Positions 7,692 to 16,491 of a stretch of DNA of 64,000 nt are shown here, one piece after another. Each line of letters starts with the position of its first letter. The first letter of the stretch is position 1. The position numbers and the translations under genes were made by a program. Origin of the DNA: Mesorhizobium sp. B1-1-8 (lineage in GTDB: Bacteria > Pseudomonadota > Alphaproteobacteria > Rhizobiales > Rhizobiaceae); NCBI RefSeq assembly GCF_006442795.2, contig NZ_CP083956.1, positions 4,689,501 through 4,753,500 on the forward strand, given 5' to 3'. The notes under the pieces are model-generated. The model was not told the DNA's origin and made no database searches. It worked only from the letters and a program-made list of their open reading frames with translations.

Positions 7692-9023
7692 CTATGCGGG
7701 TAGCGCCTCTGAGAACTCCACCGCCCTGCCCTGGCCGGGCGCGACGATCTCGCCTTCCCACATGACGCGCATGCCGCGCACGATGGTGCCGACCGGCCAG
7801 CCGGTCACCTGCCTGCCGTCATAGGGTGTCCAGCCGGCCTTCGAGCCGGCCTGAGCGTTGGTGATGGTCTCGCGGCGCTTCAGGTCGACGACGGTGAAAT
7901 CGGCGTCGAAGCCGGCGGCGATGCGGCCTTTCCTTGCCATACCGAAGATGCGCTGCGGGCCGTGGCTGGAAAGATCGACGAAGCGCTGCAAGGTGAGCCG
8001 GCCGGCATTGACGTGGTCGAGCATGATCGGCACCAGCGTCTGCACGCCGGTCATGCCCGACGGCGAGGCCGGGTAAGGCTTCGTCTTCTCGGCCAGCGTG
8101 TGCGGCGCATGGTCGGAGCCGAGCACGTCGACGATGCCTTGCGCAATGCCATGCCAGACGCCGGCGCGGTGACGGGCCGCGCGCACCGGCGGGTTCATCT
8201 GGATCAGCGTACCCAGCCGCGCATAGTCATCCGCCGTCAGCGTCAGATGGTGCGGCGTCGCCTCGCAGGTGGCGACGTCCTTGTGCTGCTCGAGGAAAAC
8301 GATCTCCTCGGCCGTCGAGATGTGCAGCACATGGATGCGCGCACGCGTTTGTCTCGCGATACGCACCAGGCGCTCGGTGCAGCGCAATGCCGCGATCTCG
8401 TCGCGCCAGACGGGGTGGGATGACGGATCACCCTCGACGCGCAGCCCGAGCCGCTCGCGCAGGCGGAATTCATCCTCCGAGTGGAAGGCGGCGCGGCGGC
8501 GCGTGTTGCGCAGGATCGAGGCGACGCCTTCGTCATCCTCGACCAGCAGATCGCCGGTGGAGGAACCCATGAACACCTTAATGCCGGCGGCGCCGGGCAG
8601 CCGCTCGAGCTCGCCGACATCGCCGGCATTGTCGCGCGTACCGCCGACCCAGCAGGCGAAGTCGCAATGCATGCGGCCGCTGGCGCGCCGCAGCTTGTCG
8701 GCAAGGGCTGCCTCGCTGGTGGTCAGCGGATTGGTGTTGGGCATCTCGAAGACGGCGGTGACGCCGCCCAGCACCGCCGCGCGCGATCCGCTCTCCAGAT
8801 CCTCCTTGTGCTCCAGCCCCGGTTCGCGGAAATGCACCTGACTGTCGACGACGCCTGGCAGGATGTGCAGGCCGCGACAGTCGATCGTCTCGCCGGCGGA
8901 TGCCTGGCCGAGATCGCCGATCGCTGCGATACGGCCGCTGTTGACGCCGATGTCGCGCGCGCCTTCGCCGTCATGGTTGACCACCGTGCCGCCTGTCAGG
9001 ATAAGATCATAGGTGATGGCCAT
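7692..9023 (-). CDS. pyrC: Dihydroorotase, class I
   Basis: Amidohydrolase of 443 aa. It shows the family signatures: PGVVDSQVHFREPGLEHKED (metal His pair and substrate Arg), then GVTAVFEMPNTNP, HSEDEFRL, HVLHISTAEE, HHLTL and VLGSDHAPHTLAEK. The carboxylated-lysine position of type I enzymes falls in GIKVFMGSSTGD. The reaction is ring closure of carbamoyl-aspartate to dihydroorotate in pyrimidine synthesis. Allantoinase is the nearest alternative because both share this scaffold; the FREPG and MPNTNP motifs favour dihydroorotase. It is divergent from ygfZ. Confidence 0.88.
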   Translation of the reverse strand: MAITYDLILTGGTVVNHDGEGARDIGVNSGRIAAIGDLGQASAGETIDCRGLHILPGVVDSQVHFREPGLEHKEDLESGSRAAVLGGVTAVFEMPNTNPLTTSEAALADKLRRASGRMHCDFACWVGGTRDNAGDVGELERLPGAAGIKVFMGSSTGDLLVEDDEGVASILRNTRRRAAFHSEDEFRLRERLGLRVEGDPSSHPVWRDEIAALRCTERLVRIARQTRARIHVLHISTAEEIVFLEQHKDVATCEATPHHLTLTADDYARLGTLIQMNPPVRAARHRAGVWHGIAQGIVDVLGSDHAPHTLAEKTKPYPASPSGMTGVQTLVPIMLDHVNAGRLTLQRFVDLSSHGPQRIFGMARKGRIAAGFDADFTVVDLKRRETITNAQAGSKAGWTPYDGRQVTGWPVGTIVRGMRVMWEGEIVAPGQGRAVEFSEALPA

Positions 9024-9105
9024 AGGCGTCCGGTCTCTTGCGGGGGGAGTGTCGTCGGCTTACGTAAAGGCCGACCGTTTTGCAAGATCAGGCCACTTGC
9101 CGCCC

Positions 9106-9984
9106 ATGCCCTTTTCCCTGCTGAAAGACCGCGCGCTCATTTCCGTCTCGGGCCTGGATGCCGAGCATTTTTTGCAGAACATCCTTACCACTGATCTCGA
9201 CGCGCTCGGAGCCGGCGAGGCAAAGCCCGGCGCGCTGCTCAGCCCCCAGGGCAAGATCCTGTTCGACTTCCTGATTTCGCGCAATGGCGAAAACAGGTTC
9301 TGGTTGGAATGCCGGGCCGACATAACCGACGATTTCCTGCGCCGGCTGATGCTTTACCGACTAAGGGCCAAGGCAGAGATTGCCAAGCAGGATCAAGCGC
9401 TTGTCACGGTCGCATGGGGCGACGATGCAAGCGCCTCACATCCTGATTCATCAGGGGCTGATTCAACAGCGGTTGCCGATGCCCGCTTTCGTGGCGTGGC
9501 AGTCAAGCGCCGCTATGGCGGCAGCAAAACGGTGGGTGGCGACTCCGATGCATGGCAGGCGCTGCGCATCGAAAACGGCATCGCCGAAAGCGGCACTGAC
9601 TACCAGCTCGGCGATGCCTTCCCGCATGACGTGCTGCTCGACGAGACCGGCGGCGTCGGCTTCAAGAAGGGCTGCTATGTCGGCCAGGAGGTGGTCTCGC
9701 GCATGCAGCATCGCGGCACGGCCAGGCGCCGCGTGCTGATCGCCTCCGCCAAGAGCCCGCTGCCTGCTTCGGGCGCCGAGCTGACCGTCGCCGAACGGCC
9801 GGTCGGCACACTCGGCTCCGTCAGCGGCAAGACCGGCCTTGCCATCGCCCGCATCGACCGCGTCAAGTCAGCGCTTGACGCCGGCCAGAGCATCATGGCC
9901 GGCGATGTGGCGGTGACGCTCGCCATACCTGCCTGGGCGAAGTTCACCTTCCCGCAGGACGCCGTCGGCGCGGAGGAGGCCTGA
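9106..9984 (+). CDS. ygfZ: YgfZ/GcvT-domain folate-binding protein
   Basis: The 292-aa protein begins MPFSLLKDRALISVSGLDA, followed by FLQNILTTDL, and holds the YgfZ signature KKGCYVGQEVVSRMQHRG with its conserved Cys. YgfZ/IBA57 proteins assist maturation or repair of certain Fe-S enzymes with folate. The start at 9106 places the GcvT-like domain at the N-terminus. Its stop TGA shares one base with the ATG of the HD hydrolase gene, so the two are likely translated together. MCC, ETF-QO and UdgB elsewhere in the window give no direct link beyond the need for Fe-S clusters in two of them. Confidence 0.9.
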   Translation: MPFSLLKDRALISVSGLDAEHFLQNILTTDLDALGAGEAKPGALLSPQGKILFDFLISRNGENRFWLECRADITDDFLRRLMLYRLRAKAEIAKQDQALVTVAWGDDASASHPDSSGADSTAVADARFRGVAVKRRYGGSKTVGGDSDAWQALRIENGIAESGTDYQLGDAFPHDVLLDETGGVGFKKGCYVGQEVVSRMQHRGTARRRVLIASAKSPLPASGAELTVAERPVGTLGSVSGKTGLAIARIDRVKSALDAGQSIMAGDVAVTLAIPAWAKFTFPQDAVGAEEA

Positions 9985-10622
9985 TGGCGGCCGATCGCGC
10001 CGGAGCGCCATCCCGCGCCTGGCAGCGCATGCTCTCCGGCCGCCGGCTCGATTTGCTCGATCCCTCGCCGCTCGACATAGAGATTTCCGATATTGCGCAT
10101 GGGCTCGCCCGCGTCGCGCGCTGGAACGGCCAGACCAGCGGCGAACATGCCTTTTCGGTGGCGCAGCATTCTCTGCTTGTCGAGGCGCTGTTTTCCGAAC
10201 TGGTGCCGGCCGCTTCCGCCGAGGCACGGCTGGCCGCGCTGCTGCACGATGCGCCCGAATATGTCATCGGCGACATGATCTCGCCGTTCAAGTCGGTGAT
10301 GGGCGGCTCCTACAAGGACTGCGAGCTCAGGCTGCAACACGCCATTCACCTGCGCTTTGGGCTGCCGGCGGAGCTCGGCGCCGGCTTGCGCAAGGACATT
10401 AAACGCGCCGACCAGATCGCAGCCTATTTCGAAGCGACGCTGCTGGCCGGCTTCTCGACCGCGGAAGCGACCGAATATTTCGGCCGGCCGCGCGGCTTTT
10501 CCGCCGAGCGCTTCGACTTCACGCCGCGCTCGGTAACCTGGGCACAGGCTGCCTTCCTCAAGCGCTTCGCGGCGCTCGATGCCAAACGCCGGGCTTTTGT
10601 AGCCGCGAATTCAGTGATGTAG
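9984..10622 (+). CDS. HD-domain phosphohydrolase (YfbR-like)
   Basis: The 212-aa protein has H in SGEHAFSVAQHSLLV, HD in LAALLHDAPEYVIGDM and a later D in IKRADQIAAYFEATLL. This is the metal site of HD hydrolases close to the 5'-deoxynucleotidase YfbR and related family members. A nucleotide substrate is likely but not certain. The gene overlaps ygfZ by one nucleotide (TGATG). The desaturase gene converges on it 44 bp beyond the stop. Confidence 0.85.
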   Translation: MAADRAGAPSRAWQRMLSGRRLDLLDPSPLDIEISDIAHGLARVARWNGQTSGEHAFSVAQHSLLVEALFSELVPAASAEARLAALLHDAPEYVIGDMISPFKSVMGGSYKDCELRLQHAIHLRFGLPAELGAGLRKDIKRADQIAAYFEATLLAGFSTAEATEYFGRPRGFSAERFDFTPRSVTWAQAAFLKRFAALDAKRRAFVAANSVM

Positions 10623-10666
10623 ACGACGCAAATTAACTGGGCCGCCAGTCCAGCTGAAGGATCACC

Positions 10667-11584
10667 TCAGCGCAGCGTCTCGATGTATTTCTCGTGGAAG
10701 CTGACATAGCCGGGCTCGACGACCTTGAGGTGCCGCTCGATCAGCCGGTGGAATTCCGGCAATTGGTGGAACGGCACACCCGGATAGGCGTGATGCTCGG
10801 CATGAAAAGGCATGTTCCAGGCGAGCTTGCGCACCAGCCAGTTGGTCAGCGTCGTCCTGGTGTTTTCCAGCATGTTGGCGACGAAAGGGCAGCGGCCGTG
10901 CTCGGCCAGCAGATAAAGCCCGGGAAATGGCTGCCCGAGCAGCGCCGGCACGATCCAGACATAGGGCAGCACACTTGCCTTGAACCCGAGGCCAAGCGCC
11001 AGCACCACGACGTAGAAGGCGAGCATGGCGCGCGCCTCGGCGCGCACCTTGGGCAGGCCTTTCGGCGGCACGTAGCTGTCCCGGCAGCGCCCCCTCGCAT
11101 TGGTGTAAAGCGTCTTGAAATGCCCCCACCACATCGGCAGGCCCGAGACATGGACGATGTATTGCCGCCAGGTCTCCGGCTTCGGGGAGGCCAGCTCCGG
11201 ATCGCTCTCCGGATCCTGGGTGAAGCGATGGTGAGCGAAGTGGAAGTAGCGGAACCAGTCGGCGGGCAGCGCGATCGCCAGGCTGCACAGCCGCGCGACG
11301 GCGTCGTTCAGCCACTGCGTCTCGAAAGCCGTCCTGTGCACCGTCTCATGCAGCAACGTGAACAGGAACACGATCAGGATGCCTTGCGGCAGCATCAGCA
11401 TCGGCCAGAACGGCACCTTGGCCGCGATCAGCACGCCGAGAACGATGATGGAGCCGAAATGGACAGCAGACTGGATCAGGCCCGGGGCATTCGACTTGCC
11501 GGTCAACAGGCTGCGCTCCTCATTCGTCAGCGAAGCGATGACGTCGCGATGGTCGACAGGTTCGGTGCGGTCGGTTGCGTTCAT
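10667..11584 (-). CDS. Fatty acid desaturase family protein
   Basis: Integral membrane di-iron protein of 305 aa. The three His boxes are clear: HETVH (after LFTLL), HFAHH (after DWFRYF) and HAEHH in MPFHAEHHAYPG. Hydrophobic segments surround IIVLGVLIAAKVPFWPML, ILIVFLFTLL and FYVVVLALGLGF. Enzymes with this layout insert double bonds or hydroxyl groups into acyl chains or carotenoids; the box spacing alone does not decide which. It is a single gene, with about 90 bp to the DUF3303 gene upstream. Confidence 0.88.
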   Translation of the reverse strand: MNATDRTEPVDHRDVIASLTNEERSLLTGKSNAPGLIQSAVHFGSIIVLGVLIAAKVPFWPMLMLPQGILIVFLFTLLHETVHRTAFETQWLNDAVARLCSLAIALPADWFRYFHFAHHRFTQDPESDPELASPKPETWRQYIVHVSGLPMWWGHFKTLYTNARGRCRDSYVPPKGLPKVRAEARAMLAFYVVVLALGLGFKASVLPYVWIVPALLGQPFPGLYLLAEHGRCPFVANMLENTRTTLTNWLVRKLAWNMPFHAEHHAYPGVPFHQLPEFHRLIERHLKVVEPGYVSFHEKYIETLR

Positions 11585-11676
11585 GAAGTCAGGATACTTC
11601 AGCCAGAAACCTTTCTAAAAGCTAGGATTTCTGCAAAATAGACAAGCGCTGAATCCTGAAAGCCGGCACCGGCTGC

Positions 11677-11949
11677 TCAGAGATGCGGGGCCAATGCCGC
11701 GACCATGTCCTTGCTCGTCGCCACCGGGACGATTTCGAACTCCACCAGATCCGCCCATTCGATGACCCAGCGCTGCAGCAGCGTGATGTCGTCAGCTTCC
11801 ACCAGCAGGAAACAGCGGCTCATGTCCGCAGCAATCCAGCTGTGGTGCACGACAAGCTCGTCCGGCTTCAGCCGGCCGCGGTCGCGGAAGCGGCGATAGA
11901 TGTCCTTGCGGTCGCAGCCGGTAAAATCCTCGATCACGACAAACAGCAT
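11677..11949 (-). CDS. DUF3303-family small protein
   Basis: The 90-aa product starts MLFVVIEDFTGCDRKDIYRR and continues GRLKPDELVVHHSWIAADM and CFLLVEADDITLLQRWVIEW, the DUF3303 pattern (a ferredoxin-like dimeric alpha-beta barrel type fold). Family members have no known reaction. The ATG at 11949 is preferred because the run TGGGGGGG is directly upstream. It starts 22 nt after the RimK-like gene ends, so it belongs to the same transcript as the GNAT-C39 and RimK genes. Its role there is unknown. Confidence 0.75.
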   Translation of the reverse strand: MLFVVIEDFTGCDRKDIYRRFRDRGRLKPDELVVHHSWIAADMSRCFLLVEADDITLLQRWVIEWADLVEFEIVPVATSKDMVAALAPHL

Positions 11950-11971
11950 TTTCCCCCCCAAAAAAGGATGA

Positions 11972-13435
11972 TTACCGGCCCGGCCGCTCCAGGCGCTCCA
12001 GGAACCATTGCGTCAGCCGCACCCAGACCTCGTCCTTCTCGCCGGAATCTTCCCAGCCATGGTCGAGATTGGGGTTGTCGTTGACCTCGATGACGAAGAC
12101 GCCGTCCTTGGTCTCCTTGAGGTCGACACCGTAGAGCCCGTCGCCGATGCAGCGCGCCGCCTTGACTGCCGTCTCGACGACATTGGGCGGCGTCTCCTTC
12201 AGCGTGAAAGTCTTGATGCCGCCCTGGTCAGGCTTGCCGTTGGCCTTGTGGTTGACGATCTGCCAGTGTTTTTTCGCCATCAGATAATGCACGGCAAACA
12301 GCGGCTGGCCGCCTAGAACGCCGACGCGCCAGTCATATTCGGTCGGCAGGAATTTCTGCGCAATGAGCAGGTCCGAATCTTCCAGCCATTCGGTTGCGAG
12401 CCGTGTCAGCTCTTCCAGGGTCTCGCATTTCTTGACGCCGCGCGAGAAGGAGGAATCCGGGATCTTCAGCACGAGCGGAAAGCCCAGTGTCTGCACCGCC
12501 AGTTCCAGATCGGACGTGCCGGCGATCATCACCGTCGGCGGTACCGGCACCTTGTTGTAGGTCATCAGCTCGTTGAGATAGACCTTGTTGGTGCAGCGGA
12601 TCATCGACAGCGGATCGTCGATAACCGGCATGCCTTCCTGCTGGGCGCGGCGCGCAAAACGATAGGTGTGGTTGGAGATCGACGTGGTTTCGCGGATGAA
12701 CAGCGCGTCGTAGTTGGCGAGCTTGGCCAGGTCCTTCCTGGTGATCGGCTCGACTTCGACGCCCATTTTTTCGGCGATCCTGGCCCAATAGCGCAGCGAG
12801 GAAATTTCAGACGGCGGCAATTCCTCGTGCGGGTCGACCAGCGTCGCGAAAGTATAGCGCGCGGGCGTGCGGCCCTTGGTGTCGCGCCATTCGCGGTTGG
12901 TGTAGGTCTCCAGGCACTGCAGGAAGAATGCCTCTTCCTCGTCGGTCATGCGGGCGATCGGCAGGAAACCGATCTTGCGGATCGAGGCCCATTCGGCGCT
13001 GTCCTTGATATGGACCTCGAGCGCCGGCGCGCGAAACCAGTCGAACAGGAGCTTGGCGAAACGGTCCCAGATCTTGGAGGGGCCGATGCCGAAGAAGATC
13101 GCGACCTTGGAAGGAAAAATGCCGCCCAGATCCTTGCGGCATTTGTTGAGCGCCAGTTCCAGCTCCGGCAGCGCGTGTTCGTAAAGCTTGCGCTCCGACA
13201 GGTCGATCATCGTCTCGACGGTCGGGATCACCTTGTGGCCGCGCGAACCGGCAAGCAGCGAGGCATAATAGCCGCGGCTCTGATAGCCGTAATTGTTGGA
13301 CAGGTTGATCACCTTCGGCCGCTGGCCGCGAAACAGCGCCGGATGCGCGAGATAGTCGCGATTGGTGATGATCTTGTGGGGCGTCGCCACCTGGTCGAGA
13401 TCGTTCTGCCTGCCTGTAAGGATGACCCAGGTCAT
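11972..13435 (-). CDS. RimK-like ATP-grasp ligase with N-terminal RLAN domain
   Basis: The 487-aa protein has an N-terminal region of about 200 residues (WVILTGRQNDLDQVATPHKI to ATLVDP), which matches the RLAN domain found before some RimK-type ligases. An ATP-grasp domain follows: NKVYLNELMTYNKVPVPPT, VLKIPDSSFSRGVKKC, LPTEYDWRVGVLGGQPLFAV and the Mg-binding tail VIEVNDNPNLDHGWED. ATP-grasp RimK enzymes form amide bonds, often adding Glu or another amino acid to a peptide or metabolite. The substrate is unknown. It is 3 nt downstream of the GNAT-C39 gene and upstream of DUF3303. Confidence 0.9.
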   Translation of the reverse strand: MTWVILTGRQNDLDQVATPHKIITNRDYLAHPALFRGQRPKVINLSNNYGYQSRGYYASLLAGSRGHKVIPTVETMIDLSERKLYEHALPELELALNKCRKDLGGIFPSKVAIFFGIGPSKIWDRFAKLLFDWFRAPALEVHIKDSAEWASIRKIGFLPIARMTDEEEAFFLQCLETYTNREWRDTKGRTPARYTFATLVDPHEELPPSEISSLRYWARIAEKMGVEVEPITRKDLAKLANYDALFIRETTSISNHTYRFARRAQQEGMPVIDDPLSMIRCTNKVYLNELMTYNKVPVPPTVMIAGTSDLELAVQTLGFPLVLKIPDSSFSRGVKKCETLEELTRLATEWLEDSDLLIAQKFLPTEYDWRVGVLGGQPLFAVHYLMAKKHWQIVNHKANGKPDQGGIKTFTLKETPPNVVETAVKAARCIGDGLYGVDLKETKDGVFVIEVNDNPNLDHGWEDSGEKDEVWVRLTQWFLERLERPGR

Positions 13436-13438
13436 TGT

Positions 13439-14536
13439 TCAGCGTTTTCCCAGAGTGATGGCGGCACGCAATCCATCGCGGCCGAACTGCGCCATATTCA
13501 TGAAGATGCCGTAGGGCACGGGGATATTGGCGGCATCGAGGATCGTCTCCTGCCTTTCGTCCTCGACCCACGGGTCGTGGATGAGGATGTGGTCGCCGTC
13601 GTCGCCGATCGCCAACACCCAGTGCGGAACCTTCTTGCCGAACATCAGGAAGCCGCTGATCAGCACCAGCACCAGCTTTCCCTCTGCAATGGCGGCGCGG
13701 ATGTCGTCAATGACGAATGGACGGTAATTCACCGGGATGCCGTAAAGTTCCGCGCGGTGGCGGAAGTCGACCTGGGCGAGTTCCATTACCCGGCGCTTGT
13801 CCTCGCTCCTCACCGACTGCAAGAAGAGCGCGCCGTAGAAGGAGACGAATATCTCCGCGGAGAGCCCGCTTTCATAGCTGGCGACAGCAAGGCCGAAGGG
13901 CTCGCAGCCGCCCGGCCCCGACATCATGAAGACGGTGGTGGCCTCGCGCCACAGGCGGATCTCCATCACCGGGTCAGGCACGAAGCCGGGATCGAAATTG
14001 GCCATCGCCATCATCAGGCAGCAGGGGCCACAGGTGAACTCGCAGGTCTGCTGATAGAACGGCACGCCGGTGGCGACCGGGATGTCGCCGCGCAGGGTCT
14101 TTTCGTAGCGCAGCGCCGTGGCGCCGTCCTCGTAATAGTCCGGCTCGCGGCCTATTTTGCGGTAGCCGGCCTGCTCGTAGATGCGAATGGCGCGATCATT
14201 GTCGTCGCGCACTTCGAGGCGCAGCATCATGCGGTCATGGTTGAAGGCGGCATCCTCCGCCGCTTCCAGCAACTGGCGGCCGATGCCGCGCCCGCCGAAA
14301 AAGGGACCGGTGGCCAGCGAATAGAGACGCGCCACGCCGCTGCCTTTGCGAAACAGGACCACGGCATAGCCGGCGATCCGGCCGTCGTTTTCAGCGACCA
14401 GCAACTCGGCCGTCTCGCGCTCGATCAGCTGGCGAAAGGAGCGTCGCGATATGCGGTCGCTTGAGAAAACAGCCTTCTCGATGGCGGCGAGGTCATCGAC
14501 GTCTGACGCACGGGCCTTGCGGATCTCGGCAGGCAT
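13439..14536 (-). CDS. GNAT acetyltransferase fused to a C39-like cysteine peptidase
   Basis: The 365-aa fusion has residues 1-150 as a GNAT domain (IRKARASDVDDLAAIEKAVF, acetyl-CoA loop FFGGRGIGRQLLEAAED, then IRIYEQAGYRKIGRE). Residues 160-360 are a papain-like C39 (DUF3335) domain. The latter has Q and Cys in FYQQTCEFTCGPCCLMMAM and His-Asp in PHWVLAIGDDGDHILIHDP, so the catalytic residues are intact. It would acetylate an amine and cleave or condense a peptide bond. It lies 3 nt before the RimK-like gene, a pairing known from comparative genomics of amidoligases, but the product is unknown. The ATG at 14536 is chosen because the GNAT fold starts there. Confidence 0.88.
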   Translation of the reverse strand: MPAEIRKARASDVDDLAAIEKAVFSSDRISRRSFRQLIERETAELLVAENDGRIAGYAVVLFRKGSGVARLYSLATGPFFGGRGIGRQLLEAAEDAAFNHDRMMLRLEVRDDNDRAIRIYEQAGYRKIGREPDYYEDGATALRYEKTLRGDIPVATGVPFYQQTCEFTCGPCCLMMAMANFDPGFVPDPVMEIRLWREATTVFMMSGPGGCEPFGLAVASYESGLSAEIFVSFYGALFLQSVRSEDKRRVMELAQVDFRHRAELYGIPVNYRPFVIDDIRAAIAEGKLVLVLISGFLMFGKKVPHWVLAIGDDGDHILIHDPWVEDERQETILDAANIPVPYGIFMNMAQFGRDGLRAAITLGKR

Positions 14537-14742
14537 GCGGGCTTGGGAGAACCTCGATTGGGTTGCGGAAAAGGCCCCGGTCAAAAAAGCAAACACCGGC
14601 CGAAGCGCCGGTACTCATCAAGCGCTATCGCTCCTTGATTAGGGCTGAATTGTGACACTTTCGGCGGCGGCAAGGAAGCGCGAAGTGTTTGAACAAGATC
14701 GCTGTTTGGAAGAGCTGCCGGCTGCGGAAAACGCAGCCGGTT

Positions 14743-15537
14743 TCAGCTCGAAATACCGGCGAGCAGCTGGCCATAGGCGCTCTTGGCGACCGCCGACAGG
14801 CGCTCGCGCGGCAGCCAGCCGACGACGGCGCAGCCATAGCCCTTGTCCAGCCAATAGACGGCTTCCGGTCCGTCGGACTCGGCCGCGTAGGTGCCCTTGG
14901 CGGTTTCGGACGATTCGGCCGTGACGAAAAGCGAAACGCGCTCGCCCCTGGCATCCTCGTAGAGCAGCATGGCGGCCTTGCCCTTCTCGCCCGCCGGCAG
15001 CAGCCGGCCGCCGACGAGCACGAAGCCTTCGGCCGTCAAATCGGGCGCGACCAGCTTCAGCCCGACGCGGTTGGAAAGCCAGCTCTGCAGATGATCCTTG
15101 TCGCTGGCCGGCACCTCCACCGCGTGACGCTTCTCGGCGGCGTAGAGGACATGGGCGGCGATCGCCTGCTCGGCGAGTTGGTCGTCGCTGTTGTCCGCCA
15201 GGCCGATGCCGTCGATGCCGGCGACATAACCGCCGAGTCCGCCGACCGCCAGCACAGCGGCGGCGGCGGCCGAAAGCCACCAGCGCGAGCGCCACGTAGC
15301 CGCCTTCACCGGCGCCGCGCCGAACAGCGCCTGCCTCAGCCGCGCCGGCACCGGCTCGTCGAGCACGCCGGCAAAGGCCGCGCGCAAGGCGGTGCGGTCG
15401 GCGATGTAGCGTGCGCTCTTAGCCTTCATTTCGGGATTGGCTTCGAGCCAGGCGTCATAGCCCATGCGCTCCTCGCCCGGCAGCTCGCCGTCGAGGGCCA
15501 TATGGATGTCGCGTTCGGAGAAATCGCGCCGGGTCAT
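14743..15537 (-). CDS. Membrane-anchored anti-sigma factor
   Basis: The 264-aa protein has an N-terminal short helical region (DIHMALDGELPGEERMGYDA) typical of anti-sigma domains without the zinc HxxxCxxC motif. A single membrane helix follows (WWLSAAAAAVLAVGGLGGYVAG, about residues 85-107), then a periplasmic domain of about 155 aa. The gene overlaps the ECF sigma gene by 4 nt (ATGA), the standard arrangement for a sigma factor and its inhibitor. What the outer domain senses is unknown. Confidence 0.85.
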   Translation of the reverse strand: MTRRDFSERDIHMALDGELPGEERMGYDAWLEANPEMKAKSARYIADRTALRAAFAGVLDEPVPARLRQALFGAAPVKAATWRSRWWLSAAAAAVLAVGGLGGYVAGIDGIGLADNSDDQLAEQAIAAHVLYAAEKRHAVEVPASDKDHLQSWLSNRVGLKLVAPDLTAEGFVLVGGRLLPAGEKGKAAMLLYEDARGERVSLFVTAESSETAKGTYAAESDGPEAVYWLDKGYGCAVVGWLPRERLSAVAKSAYGQLLAGISS

Positions 15538-16052
15538 CGCTCGACGATCCTTATCGAGCGACGGCGCTGGGTGTCATCCAGCAGCACGCGCAGTTCCTCA
15601 CGCCCGCGCGCAATGCGCGACATCAGCGTGCCGGCCGGCACGCCGAGGATGTTGGCGGCCTCGGCATAGGAAAAGCCTTCAATGGCGACGATGACCAGTG
15701 CGGCGCGGCGATCGGGGCTGATCGCCTGCAAGGCATCCATGATCTCGCGCGAGGCGATGGTTTCGACCTGGTCAGCGGGCGCAGTCTGGGCTTCGGCGGC
15801 TTCCAGAGGCAGGATCGCTGCCTCGCCTCGCCGGTTCACCTTGCGCATCTGATCGATGAACAAATGATGCATGATCGTAAACAGCCACCTCCGGGGGCTT
15901 TCTCCAGTCTGCCAGTTGTCGAGCCGCACGAGAGCCCGTTCCAGGCAATCCTGGACGAGGTCGTCGGCTGAATCACGGTCGCGCAGCAGCGAGCGCGCGT
16001 AGCGGCGCAACCGCGGTATTTCGCTTAGGATCGCTGCCTTCTTGTCGTCCAT
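15534..16052 (-). CDS. ECF-family RNA polymerase sigma factor
   Basis: The 172-aa protein has region sigma2 (LRRYARSLLRDRDSADDLVQ, then DCLERAL and WLFTIMHHLFID) and region sigma4 (ALQAISPDRRAALVIVAIEG followed by FSYAEAANILGVPAGTLMSR). This is the complete ECF layout. It is paired with the anti-sigma gene that overlaps its 3' end. I could not place a convincing autoregulatory promoter in the 440 bp upstream. The target genes are unknown. Confidence 0.9.
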   Translation of the reverse strand: MDDKKAAILSEIPRLRRYARSLLRDRDSADDLVQDCLERALVRLDNWQTGESPRRWLFTIMHHLFIDQMRKVNRRGEAAILPLEAAEAQTAPADQVETIASREIMDALQAISPDRRAALVIVAIEGFSYAEAANILGVPAGTLMSRIARGREELRVLLDDTQRRRSIRIVER

Positions 16053-16258
16053 GACCGCTTGTTTCGAGATCGTCCCTCACCCGATTGAACGCGCCTTTGC
16101 GGCGCGGCGCAAGCAGCCAGCGCGAAGCGGCCCACCGCTCCGGTTGCCCAAGCACAGCAGTAACGCTGGCGGGTGCAGGTTTATTCCCGGCGGTAAATCG
16201 ATTGCCAAATAGGTAAAATGGGTTCTGTCGGCTGCCCTATACCGCAAACTCGTCAGCA

Positions 16259-16458
16259 TGCCCCCGCGCGATCGCTTACACGCTTGAGGGCACACCGGAC
16301 GACGTCCATGATGAACTGATGTCCGGGTTGGAGGCGATCGTAACCGGCGAAGAGCCGAATGCTTAAGCCGGGCGACTTGGTCCGATATTACTATTTGTGG
16401 GCGGCAGGCGGCCGCCGGTGAGGAATCAGGCCGCAAAGCGCGACCGCAAATAACAGCG
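16259..16458 (+). pseudogene. Decayed antitoxin-toxin pair (PemK/MazF-like toxin relic)
   Basis: One frame ends IAYTLEGTPDDVHDELMSGL-EAIVTGEEPNA and stops at 16366; its start is missing. An ATG at 16359 overlaps this end by 8 nt and reads MLKPGDLVRYYYLWAAGGRR before a stop at 16419-16421. Shifting frame at that point gives EESGRKARPQ. The opening (PGD-V-RY--YLW) followed by E-x-GRKARP is the N-terminus of PemK-like growth inhibitors, broken by a frameshift. The 8-nt overlap is how antitoxin-toxin pairs are arranged. Both halves are too short to work. The family match is from memory of the pattern, not a search. Confidence 0.5.
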
Positions 16459-16491
16459 GCGCGCGGGCTACCCGGCTATCGAAGCCACATT

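Noticed and set aside
12668..14464. 598-codon frame antisense to the RimK-like and GNAT-C39 genes
   Set aside because: The minus-strand genes have clear catalytic motifs. The antisense frame has none and reflects GC-rich codon structure.
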